From assembly GCA_023228225.1 (NCBI GenBank), contig JALOBO010000003.1, positions 44,056-108,055 on the forward strand: 64,000 nt of DNA, given 5' to 3'. This stretch comes from Clostridia bacterium (GTDB taxonomy: Bacteria > Bacillota > Clostridia > Christensenellales > UBA1242). The stretch's first letter is position 1. The number at the start of each line of letters is the position of its first letter. The notes below the pieces were generated by a model, which had not been told where the DNA came from, searched no databases, and saw only the letters and a list, made by a program, of their open reading frames with translations. The translations under genes were made by a program, and so were the position numbers. This document shows positions 1 to 10,793 of the stretch, in pieces.

Positions 1-3000
1 TATCTTATCTGCAATATTTTTAAAAGACAATATATCTGATATTTTGCTATTATAGTTTTCACCACTATTTAGATAATAGATATTTCTATTTCCTCCACCT
101 TGATGGGTTTCGTAATACGTCGAATTTGTTGTTAATGAATACTGTATTGCATTATTATCGAAATACATATTATAGTAATCATTAAAAGCAACAGGCGTAT
201 ATGTGTTAACTGCAGCAGGATCCTGTTTATCGCTTATATTTATTGACGAATTTGTTGCATTATACATATCTGAACCTAATAACATATCATACATATACAT
301 TACTGATGGGTTATTTGGATATGACAATGTTTTTCTATAATGGTAAACAATACTTCCCGCTGTTGTTGCGCTTGGTTTATAATTAATGACACTTGGCCCT
401 GCGTAATCATAGTATAAATTAGCAAAACCTTCAAATGAAATAATTTTACTTATTGGTAAGTTAACGCCATCGTTATCAAAATTTCCTACGTTATATGCTG
501 TTTGTAAACTACCAGCATTAAATGGGCGGTATTCTTGAAAGTCAATTCCGTATTCGTCATTTAATGAATAATTAAGTTTTCTGTTATTTTTCTTTGTCGT
601 AAATAACTGTTCAACATCTGTTTGTAATTGAATATCTTTATAGTCAACAATTACACCAAATTTATGCATATTCATATTTTTTTGCATATCATATTCGGTA
701 TTCCACAAATCTTTCCATTCTCTAGAATTAATGTCTGTGTAAACTTTAATTGAATCTGACTTGAAAGCATTATTTATCGAATAAAGTGCAGCATAAGTTA
801 ACTTATCTAATTTATGATCTTGTAAAAATACTGTTACAACTATCGTAATATTTTTAAATACTTGGTTATCTATAATTTCAATATCATATAATTTATTAAG
901 TGAAAATACGTCTACTGTTCTTTTTGTTAATATCGCAGTAAACTTATAATCTTCGTACTTTGTTGAATTTGCAACAATATTACCAAATTCGTCAATTTCA
1001 TCTATTTTAATATTAGCGCCATGAAACATTGTTTGTATTTCATTGATGCCATCAATCATTTTCGTAAATGTAAATCGTTCACTTTTTATTTTTGAAACAT
1101 TGTTATCATTATAATTTTCAACAGGATAACCAACTGAAAAATATTTTACGAAATAATCTGTACTTGTATCAGATAACAATTCTTTCCAAGTTCTTGTATT
1201 ATTTGTAAAATTTGGAACATCGCTTAATGATTCAAACATATAACTTCTAGCATTTTGTACAAAATCTATTGGAAATTGCGATGGGTGTTCATCAAGATAA
1301 AGCCATTCATGTGTGTACATACTAGGATCTTTAACAACATCAAAACTAGGCGAGAAGTTTGTTGCACCAAATGCAGATGATAAATTAAATCTGTATTTAT
1401 TGTCTCTAATGTCTGAGCCGTCACTTACCCATTTGTTTATATAAGGAACAACCATTGATGCTGTTGCCCATTCAGTTAAATAGTTTTCTTTTAATCTATC
1501 GTATTCTGAAATTAACATATCATATACGAATCTACTAAAATCTTCAGCAGCGATTAATCCGCTAACGACTGATTCGTCCGCTAATGATAACAAATCACGT
1601 AATCCTGCAAATCCTTTAAATGTTTGCATGTCTCTATCAATATGTTCAGTTGATATTACAGAAATATTTTCTAAACCCGAATTAACGTTAATAACATTTT
1701 TGTTCATATACAAAAATTTCTCAAAAGTTAAAACTTGAGTACTGCTATTATTTCTTATTCTAATTTTTTCGTATTTTTTGCCTCTTATGTATCTTCTATA
1801 AAACTGCGAATTAACATCTGTTACATGAAATATGCCAGGTGTGTATGTATTAAATAAACAGTCAGCAGGTTCTGCTGATAATAATTGTGGACTATTTAAA
1901 ACAGGTTCAGCTGATTCGTATGGATAATTAACAGAATCGTATGCATATTCAGTAGAAATAATTTCCCATGTATTATCAATAAAACCTTCTAACGTTGGTT
2001 TGTTGTTACTGTCTGCTGCTGTTATTTTGTAAAATTCATTTAATTCTAATTCAAGTGTTTCATTGAAATTTACATTTAATTCATCAAAGTATTTTAGTAA
2101 TTCTGCAGTTGGCGTATACGCATATTGCGATTGGTAAAAATCAAAATCAAAATCTTGAACAGGAAAAAATGATAAAATTGAAAATGATGGTTTGAAAACT
2201 TTGAATGCAGAAATTCGTAAATCGTTACTTGTATAGAATTCCATTGTTTCATCTTCTATTTCTATGATTTTATATGTATCAATATTTGCAAAACCCGAAA
2301 GTTTATTATCTACGTATAACGGTTCATCTAAATATGGCAATGCAATTAATTTATTACCATTAACGTCATATTCGCGTACAATTGAATACTTGTTACTTTG
2401 TGTTTGGAACCAATCTTCGTTTGTTACATTACTTGCAGTTGTAAAATCAATGCATGCTCTATTTCGTTTTCGCGTATTTCCACCTATGAAATTTGTTTTA
2501 ACTTCATATGACATTGGTGAACCAATTGATGAAACGTTAGCAGGTAAGTCATAAAATTTCAAATTATCTTTATCACTTTCATCAGTTAATAAACGCGTGA
2601 AAGTATATGCATTGGCACCTGAGAATTTTTCTTTTGTGATAATGAAAACTTTATTATCAATTGCAACTGCATGCACAGGAATATTTTGAAATTGATTTAT
2701 GCAACCAGCAACTGCTATTGCAACATTGTTAGGATGTCCTTTAGGATTAAACGTATTAATAAATTCAAATACATCATTATTGTATAATGGGTAATCCCAC
2801 CAATCACCTTCTTGTAATCCAGTTTCATTAGCAATCATTGTCCATTTATGAAATTCACCATTTCTCTCCCACGCAATCGTTAGTTTTTCATTTGGGTTGA
2901 ATACATATTTACTGTCTAATGAATCATATAAGTACAAAATACATTGTCCAAACGATTCATCCTTTAAAGTTGCAGGTAATTGGGCGCTTAAAGTTTCAAT

Positions 3001-4908
3001 ACCGCATAATGATCCTGTGTTATATGTCTTATCATATAATTTAAAGTTTCTATATGTGACTGTTTCATTATCAATCGTTACATTTTCATCTGTTGCTGAA
3101 TGCACACGATTGAATACGCATTCTCTATTTTTAATTACAATGCATTTATTCTTATCTTCTAATTGTGTAGATGTCGGTAGCATATCTTCAATAATAACAG
3201 GTATACTTATTCCATCATCATTGGTTTGATTAAGTGCAGTTATTGAATAAGGTTGCAAATCAATATTTTTTCTAACAACTGGAATTTGATTTAATTCATT
3301 TGCTAATATTGCGCTATTCACATTAAATTTTTTCAATTCTATATCGTTAACATAGAAACCAAAATATCTATTTATTGAATATTCATCTGCTTCATTATCG
3401 TCAAATAAGAATTCTAAATTTATTAAATTTTGTGAAATTATCGAATTTCTTTTAAATCCTTTTGTTATGTAATCGTCTAATTCTTTAATAGGTCTATCTG
3501 TTGTGAATACATCATATAAGTATTCGCCTTTTCCTGCAATTTGTCCATCTTCATACGAAACACCTGTCCATGTTGATAAAGTATCTTCATCAAATGATAC
3601 ATATAATGGCGTTTGCGTAAAACTTGTATGATTTACAATATTTCTCAAATATGTGCCAATCTTTGTTCCTTGTCTTAAATCGAATGTTTTAACAATTTTA
3701 GCATTCGATAAAAATTCAGTTAATAAAGCTTCATTAGATAATCCTTTGTATGCCGCAATTGAAATTGGATGGTCAACTCTAAAAATAACAAAATTATCAG
3801 GTATGATTTTATTCAACCATATAGGTGCGAAGAAACTAAATTCTTCATCATATAAATTACTGTTTAATTGTGATACGCCATACGCATAAAAATTATCATA
3901 TTGTAAATGATATTGATTCTTTGTGCTGTTATACAATGAATCATATTCTTTAATGTCAAAAATTACTTCAGACGGTACAGAACCATTATCTAGAAATCTG
4001 TATAAATCTGCTGCATAACTGGAATTTGGACTAAGTTTAAATTTCTTGAATCTTATGTCAGCAAGTGTTGGATTTGCATCAAATGAATTTAGCCAAATGT
4101 CATTATTGCTATCTGCTGTTATTTTTATATTACCTGAAATAAGAGGATTAGTTCGAATTAAAGAAGCTGACGCTTTGTCTGCATATAAAGCATTATCATT
4201 AATAGGTAATTCATTTATGTTAGATCTTGATGCATTTTTATTCAATTTATATCCTGCAATGTCAAGTTCAACAAAATCAATTTTATAAACTGCATCCCAT
4301 ATATTCTCGTCTAAATTTATATTTGAAATAACTTCATTAACTCCTTTGATTCCATTTTTCATATTAATCGCTGGATAATCTGATGCAATTTCTGTGTATG
4401 TAGGCAAAAGTGTATCTAATGAAGGTATCTGTCCAGTGTATCTGAATTCGTATCCATCAACTCCATTATAAACAGGCTTATATGCACTAACAAGAATAAT
4501 AAATTTTGTTAGTTCGTCAGTTGTCCCATCATAATCAATTCTATATGCAAATTGTCCGCCTTTTCTTACTTTTTGCCACAATTCAGGTTTAGGCGCAAGG
4601 AATGTATCGAATGACGGGTTGCTACTAGGACTGCCTACATTATATTCATCATTTGTTCCATAAACATTTAATGCTTTATACGTTACGTAATTGTTTTGTA
4701 CGTAATTGCACGATTCATTTAATTCGATTCCGTTAATTTTAAATGAACTAGTGCTATTATTTTGTTTCACAGGAACAAGTGTTACATAATACTCTATTAA
4801 ATTATCAGTCCATGCGTCTGTGAAATGTATACGTAGAAATCTTGTAGTTTTTCCGCTAAATATTAAATCATTAGGAAAATTTACATTATACCAAAAAGGG
4901 TTGCTCAT
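1..4908 (-). CDS. Giant tail/baseplate-type structural protein, C-terminus beyond window
   Basis: The minus strand is open from an ATG at 4908 to the left edge of the window, 1636 codons without a stop, so the gene is 3'-partial. The product starts MSNPFWYNVNFPNDLIF and is rich in Asn, Asp, Tyr and aromatic residues with alternating beta-type patterns, the composition usual for large phage tail or baseplate proteins. No catalytic motif, signal peptide or membrane segment is evident in the part read. It is the last gene of a block of very large virion proteins downstream of the gp25-like and J-like baseplate genes, and has its own late-type promoter 9 nt before the ATG. A role as a peripheral baseplate or fibre protein is inferred from size, composition and position only. 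Confidence 0.75.
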   Translation of the reverse strand, partial: MSNPFWYNVNFPNDLIFSGKTTRFLRIHFTDAWTDNLIEYYVTLVPVKQNNSTSSFKINGIELNESCNYVQNNYVTYKALNVYGTNDEYNVGSPSSNPSFDTFLAPKPELWQKVRKGGQFAYRIDYDGTTDELTKFIILVSAYKPVYNGVDGYEFRYTGQIPSLDTLLPTYTEIASDYPAINMKNGIKGVNEVISNINLDENIWDAVYKIDFVELDIAGYKLNKNASRSNINELPINDNALYADKASASLIRTNPLISGNIKITADSNNDIWLNSFDANPTLADIRFKKFKLSPNSSYAADLYRFLDNGSVPSEVIFDIKEYDSLYNSTKNQYHLQYDNFYAYGVSQLNSNLYDEEFSFFAPIWLNKIIPDNFVIFRVDHPISIAAYKGLSNEALLTEFLSNAKIVKTFDLRQGTKIGTYLRNIVNHTSFTQTPLYVSFDEDTLSTWTGVSYEDGQIAGKGEYLYDVFTTDRPIKELDDYITKGFKRNSIISQNLINLEFLFDDNEADEYSINRYFGFYVNDIELKKFNVNSAILANELNQIPVVRKNIDLQPYSITALNQTNDDGISIPVIIEDMLPTSTQLEDKNKCIVIKNRECVFNRVHSATDENVTIDNETVTYRNFKLYDKTYNTGSLCGIETLSAQLPATLKDESFGQCILYLYDSLDSKYVFNPNEKLTIAWERNGEFHKWTMIANETGLQEGDWWDYPLYNNDVFEFINTFNPKGHPNNVAIAVAGCINQFQNIPVHAVAIDNKVFIITKEKFSGANAYTFTRLLTDESDKDNLKFYDLPANVSSIGSPMSYEVKTNFIGGNTRKRNRACIDFTTASNVTNEDWFQTQSNKYSIVREYDVNGNKLIALPYLDEPLYVDNKLSGFANIDTYKIIEIEDETMEFYTSNDLRISAFKVFKPSFSILSFFPVQDFDFDFYQSQYAYTPTAELLKYFDELNVNFNETLELELNEFYKITAADSNNKPTLEGFIDNTWEIISTEYAYDSVNYPYESAEPVLNSPQLLSAEPADCLFNTYTPGIFHVTDVNSQFYRRYIRGKKYEKIRIRNNSSTQVLTFEKFLYMNKNVINVNSGLENISVISTEHIDRDMQTFKGFAGLRDLLSLADESVVSGLIAAEDFSRFVYDMLISEYDRLKENYLTEWATASMVVPYINKWVSDGSDIRDNKYRFNLSSAFGATNFSPSFDVVKDPSMYTHEWLYLDEHPSQFPIDFVQNARSYMFESLSDVPNFTNNTRTWKELLSDTSTDYFVKYFSVGYPVENYNDNNVSKIKSERFTFTKMIDGINEIQTMFHGANIKIDEIDEFGNIVANSTKYEDYKFTAILTKRTVDVFSLNKLYDIEIIDNQVFKNITIVVTVFLQDHKLDKLTYAALYSINNAFKSDSIKVYTDINSREWKDLWNTEYDMQKNMNMHKFGVIVDYKDIQLQTDVEQLFTTKKNNRKLNYSLNDEYGIDFQEYRPFNAGSLQTAYNVGNFDNDGVNLPISKIISFEGFANLYYDYAGPSVINYKPSATTAGSIVYHYRKTLSYPNNPSVMYMYDMLLGSDMYNATNSSINISDKQDPAAVNTYTPVAFNDYYNMYFDNNAIQYSLTTNSTYYETHQGGGNRNIYYLNSGENYNSKISDILSFKNIADKI

Positions 4909-4917
4909 ACTTTATTG

Positions 4918-4932
4918 TTTATTTATATATTC
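4918..4932 (-). promoter_or_regulatory. Late-type promoter (GAATATATAAATAAA)
   Basis: Reads GAATATATAAATAAA on the minus strand and contains TATAAATA, the T4 late promoter core. It ends 9 nt before the ATG of the giant gene at 4908 and lies directly after the terminator of the preceding gene. The same motif recurs before many virion genes in the window. Confidence 0.6.
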
Positions 4933-4937
4933 ATAAA

Positions 4938-4969
4938 AAAAGGGAAGTACTTTTTTGTACTTCCCTTTT
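4938..4969 (-). terminator. Rho-independent terminator after the 1179-aa gene
   Basis: A 13-bp stem (4938-4950 pairs with 4957-4969; core GGGAAGTAC/GTACTTCCC) with a 6-nt loop is followed on the minus strand by a run of T residues. It lies 17 nt past the stop codon at 4986. Confidence 0.85.
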
Positions 4970-4985
4970 CAATCAATATGTTATG

Positions 4986-7900
4986 TTATAGTTTCTTCAA
5001 TGAACTTTTATTAATGTTTTGAGAAGACGATTGTATTGATGTTGTTGCAGTAGTACTTACCTTTTCTGTTACTGTTGTTTTTGCGTATTTAGCAGTTACA
5101 TCAACATCAAATGAAAATGCTGTTTCATTTAACATATAGATATCTAATCCGATTCGTTTTTCATATGTTAAGTTTATATTTGAATCCGAATTTATGTCAG
5201 CAGACCAACCGCCAACAAATCCTTTATCCATTTCATCATGAAAATCTGTCATTCTGTATTGGAAATAAATTGGTATTTGAATAGTTGAACTATCATTTGC
5301 TTTTACAATTTTCTTTGCTCTAAAATCGGTTCCATCGACTAATAATTGGTCGAATGTTGCAGGCCCAACGAATAAATACGCGCCACATGTTTGTCTTCCT
5401 ATCAAATATCTGTCATGCGGATAAAAACCTAATTTATCAGGATAACCGTATGCATGTGGAAATTCACCGCCTTGCGTATAACTTTCTGTACTCATCATGA
5501 ATGTTAATTGTTTTGTACCGTTGTCTTTTGATGCGTCAACATTAAAATTGTAAGCATGTTTAAATGCAGATGCGCGTAACGGTCCTGACCAATTTCCTGT
5601 TGTCCAATCATAACCAATTTGTGGCGTCATGTAACTTCCGTTAAAAGATAATGTAGATGATGTATTCCACTCGCTTGGTGTTGATTTTTGCAATATAGGA
5701 CATTTGGTATGAATACAAAATTCTGTTAATTTACCACCACCCGTAGGTGTTGTTGTGATATCTTTTGTAGTATCCCAAATCCACGATTTTGCTGTTCCTG
5801 TTGCTTGTGTAGGAATTAATGCTCTATCTGCAGTTGTTGTAGGCTCTATGTACAAATCATTTATTAAACCTATGTCTTTATAACGTAAATACATGAATTG
5901 TGATTTCAATTGGCCAGAAGATAATACAGCACTTCTAATATTACTGTTACTACTGTTAGGATTACATTCATCAGGACTTAATGACATGTTACAAATTGGA
6001 ACCATATCATATTTACGTTTTACAAAATAATCATATACATCAGGTGATGATGTATTATAAGAAGGAGTTGCAACACGCGTACTTTCTAATTTTTCACCTA
6101 GGCCACCTGGGAATCTAGAAATTAATTCTAAATTTGTTCCACCTGTGTTTGATAATTGAATAACATATTTTTTTGTAATGATTGCACCCTTTTGTTCAGA
6201 TGCAGCCAATTTTGCAATTTCATCAACGTAATAGCCTGCAAATAATTTAATGCTTGAACCATTTGATAAGCTAACAGCATTACCAGTTTCATCAATAATT
6301 TTTACATCAAGTGTTGGACCTATATTATTTAATTGGTCTTGCAATTGTTTTATAAGTAAATCTTGCGATTTCAATTTTTCGTATAGACTAATTATCATGC
6401 CAGCAGTATCAAAGAAACCTGAATTAATGGTATCTGCGTGATGTGGCCAATATTGATTTCCTGTTTGTGTTGCTGATGATAAATGCAAATCTAAACCTTG
6501 AGCATTTAATGTTTCTTGAAATTTAACACGTGTTTCTTCAGCAGCAGCATTTGATAATGCAACTTGTGCTTCATCATTTTTCAATAATTCAATTGGAAAA
6601 TCTTCTGTTAAAACATTTGACCACCCAGAAAGTATTGGATTTAATGGCCAACCTGCTTCAGATATTGCACGAACTTTTATTTCAACTTTTTCACCCTTTG
6701 TGATAGGTATATCTATTTGGTTTATATTTTCAACTTCAGGGTCTTCAATATTTTCTGCTTTCCATTTATAATTGCCATCAACAGGATCATAGTATTTTTT
6801 TCTAACTGGTGATTTGACAAAATTCCATGGTGAGAAAGTTCCACGTTTCACTTGGTTATTTGCACTTGTAAATGAAAATTGCTGTGCTTGTGAAGGCGTG
6901 CCATCTAATTTTAAATATCTGTATGCATATTCAAATTGTATAATGTTTTGTTCTCCAGTATCAGTATTATGTACAGCACTTGGAATATCAAAGAATCCTC
7001 TTATTCGATATTTAGGTTTATCTAATGTTGCAGGATCATCTTTTGTGATTGATGTTAACTCTGCAATTGTTGATGCGTATAATGCTGATTTTGATGTCTT
7101 ATCTCTAATTGCAGCATCAAGTGAGTTTTTTACCGCACGTCTTTCAGCTTCTGTTTTAAATTTAGTATTACCTAGAACTTGTTTTTTATCAGATATTGAT
7201 TTTTCAAGTTGTGCAATTTCAGATGCTAATTTAACTTTATCTGCACCTTTTTTACGAATATCATCAAGTTCTTTTGTACTAAATATATGCGAATTTACTT
7301 GAACTACTTGAAAATTACCAGCAGTTAATGTAGGTGTGTTTGGCACTTCTCCATATACAGCAGGTATTGGATTTTCTTTTGCTGCTCCGATAATTACTTT
7401 ACCAAAATCAGTTACATTTTTTTGATAATATTCATATAATGTTTGTTCGCCTGATGTTGTAATAATTTTCAAATCATTAGTAAAAAAAGCAGTTCCTTTT
7501 GACCATTCTGTTGAAAGTAAATAATTTTCATCATCAATAGATTTGAAGAACACAACTTGTCTTTCACCATAACCCACAGGTATATCTGCTTGTTTTGCTG
7601 CTTGCGCATCAGAATATAATGCTAAAATATCTGCTCCAATTGAAATAGGATCATATCCATTTACGTTTTTTAATGTAACAGAATTTGTTGAAACATCAAC
7701 TGATGTTATTTCATATATTGAGTTTTTAACTATAAATTGATTGCCTGTTGCTAACGTTAGATTATTACTAATAGTTGATAAGTTATCAGAATACATCAAT
7801 GTATTTAGATAATATTTTCTATCAGTTGATACAACACCTGTAGATGAAGTTATGTTAACATCTTTAATGTTTATAACATCAAAAGAACCATGATATCTTA

Positions 7901-8525
7901 AAATAGATAAAGGTAATTCTCTTATGTCTTCATCATCAACATATGTAATGCCATTTTTTGTTGCCCAAGAAATTAATTCATCAAGAACAATATCATTTCT
8001 TCCTTTTACATTTTCATTAAACAATGTAATTTTTGCATCAGAATCAGGCGTTAATATAATTCTTTTTGATTGAATTCTTTTTGCATTTTGTGGCACATAC
8101 TTTGAAATATCAACACTTATATAAAGTAATGGGTTCAAGAAATTTTCAAAAAACCAATTAGGTTTTATTCTAAAATATAATGGTGTGTCTACTTGCGTAA
8201 TTTTTGCAGGTTCTTTTGATACTTTTGCTTGATAAATTCTACTCCATGTGCCATCAGAATTTCTAACGATACTTTGTCCGGTATCATTTAATCCAAGCAT
8301 AGTTTGTAATGTATTATCAATTCTATCCATATATGACTTCATGAATTTGTATGAAGGCATATTGTAAAGTATCTTATTACCATTTACGTCACTTAATTCA
8401 AAAGAAATAGATTCAGAGTCTGTTGTAACTGATTCACTAACTTTTTGCATTATCAGAAATGCGTTATTTTGCAAAACGATAAAATTTTGTATAAGTTCTG
8501 AAAATGAATTTTGAGATGTATTCAT
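4986..8525 (-). CDS. Large virion structural protein (1179 aa), tail/baseplate
   Basis: I do not recognise a specific family. The 1179-aa product begins with a helical stretch (about residues 5-30). It has a Lys/Glu-rich coiled coil at about residues 415-480, then a region at about 500-640 that looks like a fibronectin-type beta domain (conserved W, P and G spacing around a PIKGE/KVRAISEAG-like strand pattern), and a long beta-rich C-terminal half. No signal peptide or enzyme motif is visible. It starts 17 nt downstream of the 742-aa gene, has no promoter motif of its own and ends at a strong terminator, so it is the distal gene of the 11519-4986 unit. A tail-fibre, whisker or baseplate-periphery role is inferred from position and architecture. 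Confidence 0.75.
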   Translation of the reverse strand: MNTSQNSFSELIQNFIVLQNNAFLIMQKVSESVTTDSESISFELSDVNGNKILYNMPSYKFMKSYMDRIDNTLQTMLGLNDTGQSIVRNSDGTWSRIYQAKVSKEPAKITQVDTPLYFRIKPNWFFENFLNPLLYISVDISKYVPQNAKRIQSKRIILTPDSDAKITLFNENVKGRNDIVLDELISWATKNGITYVDDEDIRELPLSILRYHGSFDVINIKDVNITSSTGVVSTDRKYYLNTLMYSDNLSTISNNLTLATGNQFIVKNSIYEITSVDVSTNSVTLKNVNGYDPISIGADILALYSDAQAAKQADIPVGYGERQVVFFKSIDDENYLLSTEWSKGTAFFTNDLKIITTSGEQTLYEYYQKNVTDFGKVIIGAAKENPIPAVYGEVPNTPTLTAGNFQVVQVNSHIFSTKELDDIRKKGADKVKLASEIAQLEKSISDKKQVLGNTKFKTEAERRAVKNSLDAAIRDKTSKSALYASTIAELTSITKDDPATLDKPKYRIRGFFDIPSAVHNTDTGEQNIIQFEYAYRYLKLDGTPSQAQQFSFTSANNQVKRGTFSPWNFVKSPVRKKYYDPVDGNYKWKAENIEDPEVENINQIDIPITKGEKVEIKVRAISEAGWPLNPILSGWSNVLTEDFPIELLKNDEAQVALSNAAAEETRVKFQETLNAQGLDLHLSSATQTGNQYWPHHADTINSGFFDTAGMIISLYEKLKSQDLLIKQLQDQLNNIGPTLDVKIIDETGNAVSLSNGSSIKLFAGYYVDEIAKLAASEQKGAIITKKYVIQLSNTGGTNLELISRFPGGLGEKLESTRVATPSYNTSSPDVYDYFVKRKYDMVPICNMSLSPDECNPNSSNSNIRSAVLSSGQLKSQFMYLRYKDIGLINDLYIEPTTTADRALIPTQATGTAKSWIWDTTKDITTTPTGGGKLTEFCIHTKCPILQKSTPSEWNTSSTLSFNGSYMTPQIGYDWTTGNWSGPLRASAFKHAYNFNVDASKDNGTKQLTFMMSTESYTQGGEFPHAYGYPDKLGFYPHDRYLIGRQTCGAYLFVGPATFDQLLVDGTDFRAKKIVKANDSSTIQIPIYFQYRMTDFHDEMDKGFVGGWSADINSDSNINLTYEKRIGLDIYMLNETAFSFDVDVTAKYAKTTVTEKVSTTATTSIQSSSQNINKSSLKKL

Positions 8526-8542
8526 ATATAGTTTGTTTATTT

Positions 8543-10771
8543 TTAAAATATATCAGTTACGAATTTTAAATTATCTGCATCAATACAGATAAGTTCAATC
8601 ACCGGTTTATTATTTCTTATGGTAAATTGGTCATACGTAATAATTGCTGCTTGTGTATTGTATTTATAACCAGTGTTTAATTTGTCTAATGCATCAGTAT
8701 AAATGAAAAGATTAAATGTGCCATTTTCATTATCCATATTTAAACCGTTTTCAAAACTGATTCTTAATTTTTGCCCAACTTCCCATTTATTATTTGTATC
8801 ATCAGCATACATGTAAATATCTCTATCAATTAATAATGGGGTACCATAAGTACCGTCTGATATTCTTATGTAATTATCGAATGTTACAAGAGGATGAATG
8901 TACTTATACAATTTTGCCAACATTGTAAAATCTGTGCCTATTTGAATAACCGGTTTTGCTCCTATGTTAAATCCTTGTCTTGTATTTGCAATTGTAACGT
9001 ATGAGCCTGTACTTCTATCAATGTTTATTCCTGCACCTTGTTTAATAGAATCAAGGTTATATGACATTTGAACTGAAGTATAATTTTTGTAAATGTTAGT
9101 TATTTCTTCATAGTTTTTATTCAATAAAGCAACTAAATTTTCATTATTTAGCATAACGGCTGCAGCATCGTCTAATTGTTTTTGTATAGAGTCGATTTGC
9201 GCAGATAAATCGTCGTACGTTTGTTGTCCGTAAATTAAACTTTTTATTTGGTCAAGTTCAGTTAAAACATCTTTGTATGTTGATATGTGTGCAGTTAAAA
9301 GATCATTAGAATTACGCATTTCAGATAAAGCATCTAAGTATAAATGCAATGAATATGTATTATAATCATTTATCGAAATTTCAACAGCAGGATCTTGTGC
9401 AGTTACATCATAACGTATGTTAAGTTTAAACGCATATGCATTTCCGTTTTGTTGTAAAATAGTATCAGGCTTGTATTTTGTAATTGGCTGCATATAACTG
9501 CTAACGCCAGGAACAGTATCAATGTTATCTAAAAATAATACTCCAAAAAGATTTGTTACGTAATCAGATGGATTATCTTCATTATATACATCGTAATAAA
9601 CAAGTACAGTATTGAAACTGAATGATTCTGCATAAGCTGATGCATTATATTCACCTAGATTTTTTATATCTGAACTTGTTGCAATTTTATTGTAAACAGA
9701 AGGTTGAAATTCTAATGAAATACCGTCTAATCTATTTCTAATGAATTTGATATTTTGAAATTCCTCAGTATCGTTAGGATTTTGTCCAATTGCAAATATA
9801 TCATTTTGTGCGTTATTAAAAGTAACTGGCTCAAGGTGATATGTATCTTTGTCTGCTGTTGGAAACCACCATTTAAAATCAGGTGCTGTTGAATCAACCC
9901 ATACCATTGATACTGGATTAAAGTACCAACAAGCTGCATCTGCAACATTAAAATTATCTAATGAATCATAGTGTGCATTTATTCTTAAACCCGCAGGGTG
10001 TACATCATCAACAGATCTTCCATAAATAACCCCATCATTTAATGGGTCAACTGGAAGATTTTTGAAAATCATGTCTTCCTTGTAATTATTGTCTGATATT
10101 GCATTAAACAAAACATCACGAGTAGAACCGTGATTTGTAGGTATATGCACATATACTTCAGAATATGAATTTGCGGGGTTTTTAACAGAATTTATAACGT
10201 TAATATTGCCAATGTATTTTACAACGCGTTCGTATATAAAATTACCGTTTGCATCATATGTTTCATCTTCTTCAACATATCGTGCACCGAATGCAGTACC
10301 ATTAGATGAATTTACCGCTAATTCATTTGAATTAGCTTGTCTAAATCGTATTGCACCAATTTCTTTAAGCCATTTAAAAAATACACGTTCCGATACAGTT
10401 CGTGGGTTATCAATCGTATACGTATCTTCTGCTGTTATTAAAGTTTCTAGGTTATAGTAATAATTTTGAAAACTTTCAGCAAATGTATTATTATTTTCAA
10501 CCGAATCCATCATATCAGCATAAAATTTATATGCTGCTGCAGGTGTATCTAATTGAATGTGATTAGGTTTAGGCATTGCCGTGTTTCCAAAATCAGCATT
10601 CGAATATCGTAATCTTTTTAGTTCAGGCAATTTCAATAAAGAAAAGTTACTGAATCTAAACTTATTTTTTGATTCGGATAATGTTAATTGCAAATCTTCA
10701 GCTGCAGATGAACATGTGTAAAACGTGCCACCTTGTGTTTTGATTGGCTTTATAAAAGGAGCAATCTTCAT
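8543..10771 (-). CDS. Virion structural protein (742 aa)
   Basis: Unrecognised family. The 742-aa protein is mostly beta-type sequence with many Asn/Asp/Tyr. A helical coiled-coil segment at about residues 500-567 carries regularly spaced Leu/Ile and Gln, and a beta C-terminal domain follows. There is no signal peptide and no catalytic motif. The ATG at 10771 lies 22 nt after the stop of the 241-aa gene, and the next gene starts 17 nt after this one ends, so the three are probably co-transcribed from the promoter at 11533. The combination of coiled coil and beta head suggests a fibrous or trimeric tail component; this is inference from layout. Confidence 0.7.
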   Translation of the reverse strand: MKIAPFIKPIKTQGGTFYTCSSAAEDLQLTLSESKNKFRFSNFSLLKLPELKRLRYSNADFGNTAMPKPNHIQLDTPAAAYKFYADMMDSVENNNTFAESFQNYYYNLETLITAEDTYTIDNPRTVSERVFFKWLKEIGAIRFRQANSNELAVNSSNGTAFGARYVEEDETYDANGNFIYERVVKYIGNINVINSVKNPANSYSEVYVHIPTNHGSTRDVLFNAISDNNYKEDMIFKNLPVDPLNDGVIYGRSVDDVHPAGLRINAHYDSLDNFNVADAACWYFNPVSMVWVDSTAPDFKWWFPTADKDTYHLEPVTFNNAQNDIFAIGQNPNDTEEFQNIKFIRNRLDGISLEFQPSVYNKIATSSDIKNLGEYNASAYAESFSFNTVLVYYDVYNEDNPSDYVTNLFGVLFLDNIDTVPGVSSYMQPITKYKPDTILQQNGNAYAFKLNIRYDVTAQDPAVEISINDYNTYSLHLYLDALSEMRNSNDLLTAHISTYKDVLTELDQIKSLIYGQQTYDDLSAQIDSIQKQLDDAAAVMLNNENLVALLNKNYEEITNIYKNYTSVQMSYNLDSIKQGAGINIDRSTGSYVTIANTRQGFNIGAKPVIQIGTDFTMLAKLYKYIHPLVTFDNYIRISDGTYGTPLLIDRDIYMYADDTNNKWEVGQKLRISFENGLNMDNENGTFNLFIYTDALDKLNTGYKYNTQAAIITYDQFTIRNNKPVIELICIDADNLKFVTDIF

Positions 10772-10793
10772 ATCTTACTTTTGTTTATTTTAA

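Noticed and set aside
6814..7302. 162-aa plus-strand open frame
   Set aside because: Lies wholly inside the 1179-aa structural gene on the other strand, with no recognisable protein features.
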